Of a stretch of 64,000 nt of DNA, positions 54,283 to 64,000 are shown piece after piece. This DNA is from Tetradesmus obliquus. Taxonomy: Eukaryota > Chlorophyta > Chlorophyceae > Sphaeropleales > Scenedesmaceae. A program made the translations under genes and the position numbers. The stretch lies in assembly GCA_030272155.1 (NCBI GenBank), contig CP126193.1:6758001-6822000 (forward strand), in the 5' to 3' direction. Positions within the stretch are counted from its first letter, which is position 1. Every line of letters starts with the position of its first letter. The notes below the pieces were generated by a model. The model was not told the origin of the DNA and ran no database searches. It worked only from the letters and a program-made list of their open reading frames with translations.

Positions 54283-55435
54283 CTGTGATGGATTGATTGA
54301 TGGTAAGCCCAACGAGGTAGCTCGCGACGTGGATTGAGAGGATATACGACGTTGGCGTGGGATGTACAAGCTACACGAGGACGCTTTCAATAAAGTTCCG
54401 TCGATGATTAATCAAGACTCGTGTTGCAAAATGTTGGACGCTCCGGTCGTTGCTGAACCCCTTGGGCTCAGGTGCGTTCAAACTCCCTGTGTGAGGTGCA
54501 TTGCAGCTGTCAATGTGTGGTGCGCGGGCTACTGGTCCCCGCAGTGCAGGCGCGTGCGCTGCAGACAAGCACTACATTACTACTGTAAAAGTGCTGTGAA
54601 AGTGTGCAGCCTATTGTCACGGCATGTGTCTGCACATGCAGCCAGGACACATGCGTTCCGCATGCCACATGATGTGGCAATTGAAATGCTGATCATCAGC
54701 ACCTCTGTCGCCACAGCAAACCAACACAAATGACAAAGTAAACGTCACAGAGGCTGCCAGCTACTCCTGCCAACTGATCAATCCATGCAAAAGGCAAGTA
54801 CAGTTCAACTCTTGTTGCCATCGGCACGTGCTGCAATCAACTGACTGCATTGGCGCGCTAATGTCATGCCAAACGTATGGTCAACTCCCTTCAACAACAG
54901 TTTCAGCAACGCTGCAGCCACCACTGTATGGTACATCCATGTGCAACGTACAACCTGCAGCTGCCATATGCCCCCTGCAGCCGCCTCTCATGCTGCATGC
55001 CGCATACAATTGAAAACGCCGCCGCTTCAACAACCACACCAACCTGAGAGCCTGCGCACGCGAGCGTGTTCTGCAGCAACTGTCACAGTGCCACGATGGC
55101 ACAGCCTGCTGCTGCTGTATGCCAGCTGCAACACTATGCACTGGCAGCAGCACATGCAGCTCTTTGTTTAACACCAAAGCCCCGCCTCAGATACTGCAGG
55201 AGGCCCTAGACCTTATAAGGACATATCATTGTAATATGACAGTTGTAGGCATGCTAAATGCACAATCGTTCACCTGCAACCAATGCTGGTCCAGAAGCCC
55301 CCCTGCCCAAAGGCTCATTGTAAGTAAGGCCAGAAAGCATGTGTGCACAAGGCTGGCAGTGCCTCAACATCCATCGCTGAAATGCTCCTGTCAGTGCACC
55401 AGCCCTGCCACCGATGCACTGCAGGCACCAGCTCA
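54283..55435. other. Spacer between CIA30-gene start and MYND-gene stop
   Basis: Should contain the promoter of the CIA30 gene (upstream is toward higher coordinates) and the 3' UTR of the MYND gene. In-frame non-ATG codons continue upstream of the chosen start at 54282 to about 54390, but there is no ATG. No other exon recognised. Confidence 0.5.
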
Positions 55436-57164
55436 TCACCTGCCCTCCACCCTCATCCCGCATGCCGCCATGCGCCTGCAGCCCTTCTTGTGGCTCCTCC
55501 AGCCAGCAGCCTGGCAGGAAGCGCTGCAGTAGCGGCAGCCGCACACCGCACACACGTGCCGCGCAGCTGCCGCCTCCGACACACCACGCAGCTCAACACA
55601 CCCGGGGTTGTTGCACACCACAGGCAGCGGCGCAACCGCTGCCAGCACCCTGCAGAAAGTCAGTTCGTCTTCATACAGCTGCTGTATGCGCTGTGCTGCA
55701 CCAACAGCGCCTTCTGCTCCTTGCTGTTGCTGCTGCTGCTGTGCAGGACTAAGGCCAGTATCACCAGCCCCCTCTACAATGTCCTGGCACACAGCCGCAA
55801 GATCTTCTGGGATCCAGGCCTGGTGGAAGGCTGCTGCTGCAGCCGCCAGCTTGCGCGACTCACGCAGCCGCAGCAGGTACTGCCAGCGCACAGCCTGGCT
55901 GCTGCTGCTGCGGCGGCTGCTGCTGCTGCTGTCATGTCCCAGCTGTGGGCCAGCTGCCGCCGGGGCTGTGGCCGCCGCTCCTGCTGCTGCTGCTGTGCTG
56001 CCTGCGTTCCCACCTGTTGAAATGTCGCCTCGAAGCAGCACCAGAACGCCCATCACCCCCTGAAATGCTTCTATGCCTGCATGCAAGTACCCACGGATGA
56101 TTGCGGATGCCTCCTCAAGCACCTCATGCAGGCTTACCAGGCACCTGCTAATCAGCACAGCAAGGAACAGAGCACTTGCTGAGGCCTGCTCCTTGCTGCT
56201 GCTGCTGCTGCTGTCAGAGGCTGCTGCCTCTCTTGCCGCATGTTTCACTGCTGCCTTCAGTGCACTGGCGACATCCCTCAGGCAACCAGCCACAGCACCA
56301 GGCCACACACTGCTCGCTCCACCAGCATCTGCTGCACTGTTTGCGCTGATGCACAGCTTCACACTGCTGCACAGCGCAGAGCCCAGCGCTGCTGTTGCTG
56401 CTGAGCTGTTCAGCAGCTCTGCCAGCCCCTTGGTGCCGATCTTGGCAGCCCCATGCTTCACCAGATGTAACAAGTGCTGTGCACTGGTTGCATCCAGCTG
56501 CCCTGACCTCGCGCAGATGTCGGCCAACTGGAAGAAGGCCACCGGGTGCTTGCGCGCCAGCTGGCTAGTGAACAGCTCCTGCCGGGTGTTGAGGGCAGCA
56601 TCATCGCTGCCTGCAAGATTGCAGCACGCAGCACAGAGGAGGTGCAGCAAACAGCCGGTTAGTACATGTGCAGCTGCTCGTGCAACACCGCAGCTTCTGA
56701 CTACCCCACAAACAAACACAAAATCAGCAGCTGTGTGGTGTACAAACACTGCATTGCATGGAAGCCGACATGCCTTGTCAGACCGTATGATGCTTTGCTT
56801 CTGGTAGCCATGTATTTCTGGGGCCACGGTGTACAACAGTTGGCTGTGATGCACAGCAATACCGCTTGATCAACTGGCCCAACACTCACCATAAGCTGGC
56901 TGCACAAATAAGAACAGGTCTGCTGCTGCTAGGCCCGGCTGCATCAGCAGCTGACAGTCCAGGCTGCCGCAGTGCACCGCCAGGCTGAGGCCCTGCAGCA
57001 GCACCTGCCCGCCACCCTGCTGCAGCAGTTGAAATGACTGCTGCCACTGGCCGCTGGACCACAAATGACTCATCTGAATCCGCAGCAGCACGCAGCACTC
57101 ATAAATGAGCCCACGTGCTGCCATCAGCTGCTCACGCCCCTGCGGTATACAGCTGGCAGCCGCA

Positions 57165-57203
<39 letters not shown>

Positions 57204-58252
57204 TCAGTGTACAGCAGCGTGCGCTGCTCTGCCGGCAGCAGCAGGGACTGCACTGCCGCTGCAGTGCCATCATCACGTCCCGGCTCGTCCGCCCAAGTTG
57301 CCAGCTGCTGCTGCTGCTCCGCTGGCAGCAGCACGTACTGCCGCTGCCACTCCGCTGCACCCCGCAGCAGCAGCTCCGCAATCAGCTGCAGCGCAGCAGC
57401 AGATAGTGCAGGCGACTTGCTGCTGACAAGGCTGTTGCGGAAGCTAAGCCACCCCACATGGCGGAACAGCGCTGTGGCCAATGCACAAGCCTGACCAAGC
57501 AGCACAGTACACTCCTGCTCAGCTGACGTGTGGCCCCTTGTGCATGCTGCTGCAAACTCTGACTCGTGCGCCTCCAGGAGCACCTTTGGCGGCAGCAGCT
57601 GCTGCAGTGGCCCAGCCTGAGGGTCCGGCAGCAGCAGCAGGTCCGCACGCATGCGCCTGCCCAGCTGCTGTGACAGCCGCCGCTGGCCCTGCTGCTGCAT
57701 CTGCTGCTGCTGGTGCATCTGCCAGCAGCGCAGCGCAAGCAGCTGCAGCGTAGCTGCTGCTGCGGCAGCACTGGAAGCGAACGCAGTGCAATTATCTCCT
57801 CCCCAACTCGAATAGCGCGCAGACCCCGCGATAGAAAGCACGTTGCCTGCAGTTGCTGCAATGTCGTTGGCCACGAGCTGGAGGTGCCTGTTGCTGGCCG
57901 CATCACTGCTGCTGCTGCTGCCGCCCGCGCCTGCCTGAATGCTGCCGCTGCTCTGGCTGATTACCACTGCTGCTGCTGCCACGCTGCCGCCAGGCAGTGC
58001 CCGCATCAGGCCTGCAGCCACTGCATAGTTCAGCAGCTGCTGCAGCAGCTCAGCCGCCCAGGGCCAGTCAACGCCAGCTGAGGTCTCAAAGCTTTCATCC
58101 GTCACAATGGCAGTTGTCCATCTGCCAAGCCTGACCGCTTCACCAACAGCGGGGCAGCACAGCGGCTGCCTAGCTGCTGCAAGGATCAGGCCGCAGTGCC
58201 ATATGACACCAAACAGGATCTGCGGCAGGCCTGTGGCGATTGCCAACGCGTT

Positions 58253-58298
<46 letters not shown>

Positions 58299-59146
58299 GT
58301 AAGAAACTGCCCGGTGGTTGATGCAACCCAGTATGCAGGCCTGGTGACGACGCAGGCAGTTGATGCTTGTTCAGCTGTTCTGCAATCTGTGGTCGCTGGT
58401 AGCGGCAGGAACAGCACTGCGGAGTGCAGCTGCAGGGCCCGGCCACTAAAGCAGCAGATGCCTCAATCGGGGCCCCCGAGCTGTTGCAAATAACCACTGG
58501 CTGTGCTTTTGATTGAAACTACACGGACGACTGCTACATACGTACAGTAAGTGTGCTGCTCACAGACAATGCTGTGCTTAGAACATCTTGACACCAGCCT
58601 ACTGGAAGCAACAGCCAGAAGACCAGCTGCTCTGCTTTGAACGACACAAGCTGTACTACTGCTGCTGATGCCGCCGCTGCTGCTGCTGCTGCTGCTCAAC
58701 CAGCGCTGCTCACCAGCATCGACCAGCTCCTCCGCAGCCTGCACCAAGAGCTTGGCGTTGCTGCGACTGTTGTGCACCAGCTGCAAGAGGTCAGTCAGTG
58801 CTGCGCACAGCACACACATCAGGCAGCTTACACAGCAGCGCCAGCAGCATTGAACAGGTTTGACAGCAGAGCTGAGGTATGCAGTGGCAACACAGCATTG
58901 GAAGGGCGAGTCGGCATCTGCTATGAGCAGCAGAAGACTGTTACATGCACAGCTCTGTATGTGTGTGCAACTGCTGTGCAAGGGCCCAACTGCGCAGCAT
59001 GATGTGAGCCTCAGATCTGCTGCAGCAGGTAGCGTGCGCAGCCTCTGCATTTGGCAGTCCTGGACTGCTATGCTGTGAGCTTGCATGCCCACTGCTGCTG
59101 GCAAGGAGGCAGCTGCCAAATTCATCGCTCTAGCTATCCACTCTTG

Positions 59147-59180
<34 letters not shown>

Positions 59181-59833
59181 CCTGGGTCACCTTGGGTGCT
59201 GCACCTCCATAGCTTGCCATAGCCCATCTGGTCAGCAACCGGCTCCTCTGCTGCATGCTCAACCAGCTGCAGCAGCTCCGGCTTCTGCTGCAGCCACACC
59301 AGCAGCCGGGCAAGCGTTGCCAGCGGCCGCGCAGCAAGCACAGCTTGCAGGAACGTCTCTACCTGCTCAGGGTGCTCCTCTGTGTGCACCCGAAGGACTG
59401 TGTCCACACATGACCACAGCACGGCTGTCTGCTCGTAGGTTTGCTGGAGTATTGCTTCGTGTTTGGCAGCTATGCGGTCAGCTGGTGGCCGCTGCAGCAG
59501 CTTGGCATGTGCTGACTGCTTCCACAAGCGAGTCAGGCTGGACGCAGTACCTGCAGCTTCGCTGCGCAGCTGCAGCGCATGACAGCAGAGGAATACGTCG
59601 GCAACGTGTTTCATGCGTACTGTTGGTGTTGCGCGTCAGCAGCTGGCACCGCAGCAGCTATGGTGCTGCTTAAGCTTCCCTGCTGCTGTTTGCAAGATGT
59701 ACGCGGCAGGCACTGCACTAGCATGCAGCAACAGCAGGAGACGTTCATTCGTGCGTGTGATTGGCTGCACCTTGTTGAGCAGCTCGCTCAGGGACAGTCG
59801 CCCTGCTTCATACTCCTTCAGCAAAGAACTCAT
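55436..59833 (-). CDS. MYND zinc-finger protein, 1014 residues
   Basis: Five exons join in frame: 59833-59771, 59569-59191, 58800-58714, 58230-56890, 56610-55436. The start MSSLLKEYEAGRLS gives a short first exon in phase 0. Most of the protein is Leu/Ala/Gln-rich helix with Ser, Ala and Gln runs, probably a helical repeat scaffold. The C-terminus has a complete MYND finger: CNNPGC, then CAVCGCRYC, then SCQAAGWRSHKKGC, fitting C-x4-C, C-x2-C, C-x3-C and H-x3-C. MYND fingers bind proline-rich peptides, so an adaptor role is likely; no SET or other catalytic domain is seen. Large families of such proteins occur in volvocine algae. CTG tracts flank the introns, with a 40-base run just upstream of exon 4 at 58256-58298. 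Confidence 0.85.
58256..58298 (-). repeat. CTG tract upstream of MYND-gene exon 4
   Basis: About 14 triplets, CAG on the plus strand and CTG on the transcript, lie 26 bases before the exon 4 acceptor at 58231. The position matches the tract-before-acceptor pattern seen across the window. Confidence 0.9.
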
Positions 59834-61421
59834 GGCCGCATTCACCCCAGCGCGTTCTCACGACAAACAGTCATCCGCATCGACCTGGAAATCAAGCAAC
59901 TGCTGTCTGGCAGCTTTCACAGTGCATCGACTGCCGCGACGATGCACCCTGGTCCAGCTTGCACAAGGGTTTCGAGCACATGAGCAATTAGTACCAGGTT
60001 TCAACCAAATCGCTTTGAGAAAGCCGTTAATGGTATATTATGTTGGAAGGTTTGGACTGCAGTTGGCGCAGTTTTGCCACCGGCCCGGTGTCAACCGTTG
60101 CAGCTGTGCCACCATCAGTGGGTGAGGATGATCAGTGGGTGGTCCACCAGCAGAGGTGACACCAGCAGAAAGCATAGCCACCTTAGCCGCACCTGCTTCT
60201 CAGCACGCACCGTATCCTGTACAGCTGCAAATGGATGCATAACGTCACGGTGTCCGCCAGCCTGAGCAGCTCTCCAACAGCAGCCTGGGCATGCTGAGCA
60301 TGTCCAAGCACCTCGTTGACATATCCCCAATGTCAAGCGGTCCACTTGACCCTTGTCGTGCGACTTTTATGTTCAGCTTCGTGCTGTGATGATAATCAGT
60401 TGTTCAAAGAAATAGGACATGATCAACAGTCAGTCTCTTCCGGCAGCATCTGGTGCTGCTGCTACTTAGTAAGCGCGTGACAGCCACCAGTCTCTACATC
60501 CGCATTTGCATGCAAGTTACCCATCCCAAACACCACCGTGCCACCATCATCATCGTCATGTTACTCATCAAGCCATAGCATCAACGCAACCGTGCCACCC
60601 AATTACTGCACGGTACGTGCCACCAGTTACCTCCCAAAAGCAGGTCATAACCCATGCACAACCCCTATCCACCCTTGGCTGATCTCGCTCAACACTATGT
60701 TGTTATAACACATCACACGCCTAACACTACGCCGAATCAAGTAAAGTGGCTGCTGCCAGGCAAGCCCAGTGACAGTGCTAACACTATTCGGCAAAAACAA
60801 GCAGCCCTAGTCTGGCAAGCTACATCAGCTGCAGATGAGCGCCCTGTGCATTTGCAGCACTTGCACATCATTCATTGCAGCGCAGCTTGCCAGACAGGCA
60901 CTGCCCCAAGCACAGGAAGACCAATAAAGCCCAGTGATTGCGCAGCGGCCAACATGCCGACTAACGCCTCATGCATCCCAAAATCTCAGTCAAGGGAGCA
61001 GGTACGGCAGCACACTTTGCGAAGCATGTGCCCACAGCAACGTCTGCCGGCGACGCCCGCGCTGTTACAGCATGTTTCAGCTGTCGTGCACAGTCACCGA
61101 CATAACGTTGGACAGCACTGAGCAGCGCAGCACCAGGGATTGGCGCAATGCTACTGCTCCTGCTGTCCAACACCGCACAGCACGCCTTGCTGCTGCACAG
61201 GTTGCACGCATCCTTCACCGTGAATCAAGCAAGCCACTTCAAGGATGCAGCCCTTAGACAGCACCAATCCACAACTCCAGGCCTGATGCTTGCTGCAACA
61301 CCAATGGCCACATCAGCTTCAAGATGCCGCTGCTGCCGCATTTTCCTGCAAACCTGTCAGCCGCCGCAATGTGCTGTATGTTTCCGCTGACACTGGCCAG
61401 CCGAAACCACCAACGCATCGA
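59834..61421. other. Spacer without recognised gene
   Basis: Lies between the MYND gene start and the stop codon of the cysteine-rich gene, both on the minus strand. It should hold the MYND promoter and the 3' UTR of the other gene. A CATCATCATCGTCATGTTAC piece at 60544-60563 followed by AAGCCATAGCA resembles intron sequence of the CIA30 gene near 48600 and 49045. No exon recognised. Confidence 0.5.
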
Positions 61422-63824
61422 TCAGCTGCTGCCAACAGGCGCCGGCGCGCCATTCAACACGATTTTTATATTGCAGCCAGACGATGAGTCAGTGCCGAGG
61501 CTCGAGGTGGTAAAACCAGCTTTGCAAGGGAGGCACCTGCTGCTGCCGTCAGTGGTGCTGTACGTGCCAAGCGGGCAATCCAGGCACGCCTGTGACTTCG
61601 CAGCAGGTGTGTACTGCCCTGCAGGACACAGCATGCACTCTGTGGAGCCGTACTGATAGCTGAAGGAGCCAGGCGGGCAATCCACACAGGTGATGGAGGA
61701 ATCGGCTGCATTGCGCGTCGAGTAGGTGCCCGGCGGGCAGCGCTGGCACTTCTGCGCGCCCGTAGAGTTTGTGAACGAGCCCGCAGGGCAGGACTGGCAC
61801 TTGCTGGACCCCGGCAGTGAGGAGTAGAAGCCAATCGGGCACTTCTTGCAGCCCTTGGCTCCGGGCTTTTCTGTGAAGCTGCCTCGAGGGCAAGGCTCGC
61901 ATTGCTTCTGACCCTTTGTGGGTGAGAAGTAGCCCATTGCGCAAGGTGTGCAGCTGGACTGGCCGTCTCTGTTGGTGTAATAGCCTGGGTTGCATTCGTC
62001 GCAGGCTCCTGCACCTGGCTTGGTGCCGGCCTTGCCTGTGGGGCACTTCCTGTTTTGGGTTTGATGGGAGTGTGAGTGGGTGCGGCGGGGTGGCGGGCGG
62101 GGAGTGAATTAGTGCTGTAGGTAGACTGTAGGATGTAGAGGAAGCAAGTGATCTGATGTTTAACTCAAGCTAAAAAAGTTTCAGTTGTGCAGCTGCGCAA
62201 GCAGAATTTGACAAAGCACGCAGTAGAACACACATCGCGCAAGGCTACCACATGACCAAGCTGCTGTTGCTTTTCCTGCTGGGTTGCATGCTGTAATCAA
62301 GCCGCAAGCACTCGATGAAACTTGGCTGGGCCAACAGCTGCTCAGCACCCCGCACCTGCAGGCCGACAGCGACACAGCTCCATCTGTCGGGTTGAAGGTG
62401 CCCACCGGGCACACCTTGCACTTGGCTGCTGCCCTGGTGTCCTGATAGGTGCCCTTGCCGCACTGCATGCAGGCCTTGGCACCATATCTGCTCTGGTACA
62501 TGCCACGAGGGCACTCTGTGCATGTGGCTGACTTGGCGGCGGCTGAGTAGCTGCCTGGCAGGCACACGTTGCACTGCGAGGCGGCTGCGCGTCATAACAC
62601 GTTGTCATAACGCACCATGACGCAGCACCGTGACAGTGCGGAGTGGGAGGCAGATGGCGGCAAGTCAGTGTTTGTTGAAGAGCAGATGTGTGCGCTGGCT
62701 GGCTGTGTCAGTGCCTGCATAACAAGCTAGCATGTCAGAGTGCAGATCACATCAGCAGATGCAGCAGGGTTTCTGACAAGCAGCACGGCCAAGTCCTGAC
62801 AGACATCATCACGAAGTGCCGCTCCTGCTGCTGTGAACAACCCTTGCTGTGCAACCCTGTTGTATCACCCATTGCTCACCTTCTCCGGATGATGTGCCAG
62901 CAGGGCACTCCTGGCAAGAGTCTGACAGCGCAGCATCCCTGAACTTGCCCGCCGGGCACGCATTGCACATGTTGCTGCCGGCAACCGAGACCTCATAACC
63001 ATCTCCGCAGCTGAGGCAGCTTGTAGCACCCGGCGCTGACGCAAACGTGTTGGGAGGACACACCGTGCAGTCAAACTGCCCGTCCATGTCTTGGTATGTC
63101 CCCACGGGACACTCCATGCATCCCAGGGACGATTTAGCGCCGATGATTGCGCCGTACGTGCCAGCAGGGCAGTTTTGGGAGGCTTGAGAAGTTGACTCGT
63201 CACAGAACACGCCAGGGCCGCAGGGTACGCAGTAATCGCTCAGCAGCACGGAAGGATCCTCTCCTGGAGTTGACACGCCGTCGCCGTTCATCATCTGCTT
63301 GATGCTGCCGGCGGGGCAGGGGTCGGCAGCCACACCGCGCACGCCGGCGTTCTGGCCCAATCCGTTGTCGCCTCCGCCCAGGTAGCCCCAGCCAGTGAAG
63401 GTCAGCTGCAGCAGCACAGCACAGCAGCACATGGGATGGATGACAGACGTTAGGCGATAGCTGAGTGACAAGACATGCAGCATATCAGCAGCACATGCGG
63501 CCATTGTGTCCACCACCCAGATAGACCCAGCCTGTGAAGGCGAGCTGCAGCCACAGCATATGGCGCCACACCGGATACATAACACAATCTGGACAATGGA
63601 TGATGGCTGCTAATTAAAGCTAAGTACAACATACGCTTCACATTGCGCCCTGCTGCTTACCCCTAGTAGCGTTGTGGTGGGCAGCGCCCTGTCTTGCGGC
63701 ACCTGCGTCCTCCTGCTGGCCGCAAAGATGGTCGTGCTGAACCCTGCCGGCCCCAGCGTGCCATACATGCCTACATTGCTCTTGCGCTCACCCTTGGACG
63801 ACAAGCCAGCCAGGATGTTGGGCG
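61422..63824 (-). CDS. Cysteine-rich GCC2/GCC3 (ephrin-receptor-like) repeat protein, 5' partial
   Basis: Four exons join in frame: 63824-63661, 63405-62880, 62584-62356, 62049-61422. A small further exon may lie at about 63967-63932 with a GTGCGT donor, and the gene continues beyond the window. Exons 2-4 are tandem modules of about 45-50 residues of the form C-x2-C-P-x-G-x-(Y/F), e.g. CMECPVGTYQDMDG, CTECPRGMYQSRYG and CEPCPRGSFTEKPG; at least ten are visible. These are typical of extracellular or luminal proteins with disulfide-bonded repeats. The first identified exon (GLSSKGERKSNVGMYG, FSTTIFAAS) may belong to a different N-terminal domain. The end is short after the last module, with no clear membrane helix, so a secreted or wall protein is one option. 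Confidence 0.85.
63515..63552 (-). repeat. Copy of cysteine-rich gene exon start
   Basis: Repeats the first codons of the 63405-62880 exon (LTFTGWGYLGG) behind a CTGCAG acceptor, about 140 bases upstream in gene order. It reads LAFTGWVYLGG. Confidence 0.85.
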
Positions 63825-64000
63825 CTGCACAGCAAAGATAGGAATAGTTTAGTGCATCCCGCAGCAGCAGCAGTAGCAGTGGATGTGGCGATTCAGCAAG
63901 GTGGTTGCCAGAATGGTGATGGCGCTGTAACGCACCTGACCAAGGATTCACAATGCTTGCTGGTGGACTTCACCCCAAGGTGCACCTATGCATGTACACC

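Noticed and set aside
54283..54390. Longer N-terminus of the CIA30 protein
   Set aside because: The upstream in-frame sequence begins at a TTG with no ATG, and the ATG at 54282 already gives a full transit peptide.
59613..60125. Plus-strand 170-codon frame
   Set aside because: It overlaps the MYND first exon and promoter on the other strand and has no conserved sequence.

Overview
The window is nuclear DNA of a chlorophyte green alga, most likely of the Chlamydomonadales. The evidence is short exons split by many introns with GTGAG/GTGCG/GTATG donors and CTGCAG-type acceptors, several plastid-type N-terminal leaders, plant and algal gene families, and very dense CTG/CAG triplet tracts. The species cannot be named from the sequence alone. 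I joined exons by hand. In every model the exon phases match across every junction.

Layout: (1) 1323-6886 (-), plastid pfkB/fructokinase-like kinase, 7 exons. (2) 7286-10089 (+), organelle-targeted RNase HII, 6 exons, divergent from the kinase. (3) 10.1-13.7 kb, mostly empty, with a possible orphan exon and a SINE-like retroposon at 11.15-11.38 kb. (4) 13684-17023 (-), bZIP-like transcription factor whose 5' end is not found. (5) 18235-20635 (-), unknown 562-residue protein. (6) 21099-26780 (-), PP2C phosphatase, 9 exons. Its fourth intron carries a complete opposite-strand 5-exon gene (22950-24730, +) for a small plastid-type coiled-coil membrane protein. (7) 27323-40220 (+), 23-exon M16 zinc metalloprotease with HILEH motif and a hydrophobic C-terminal tail, divergent from the PP2C gene. 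(8) 41604-42158 (+), single-exon VOC/glyoxalase-fold protein. (9) 43237-45318 (-), SAM methyltransferase domain ending in a CCCH finger plus a CCHC knuckle. (10) 46389-54282 (-), plastid Rossmann (atypical SDR) protein with an inserted CIA30 domain, 12 exons. (11) 55436-59833 (-), MYND zinc-finger protein, 5 exons. (12) 61422 to beyond about 63.9 kb (-), cysteine-rich GCC2/GCC3 (ephrin-receptor-like) protein, 5' end outside the window.

The most striking feature is not one gene. Almost every multi-exon gene holds extra, partly decayed tandem copies of its own exon edges. Each copy keeps a piece of exon, the adjoining splice site and some intron, lies in the flanking intron or just past the stop codon, and often has a CTG tract between copies. 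I count more than fifty such copies. They make introns look exon-like, add possible alternative exons, and sometimes bring stop codons or altered catalytic residues. CTG on the transcript strand tends to sit just upstream of acceptors, and CAG just downstream of donors.

The genes are housekeeping, regulatory and plastid genes with no common pathway. No tRNA, rRNA, CRISPR array or operon was found.
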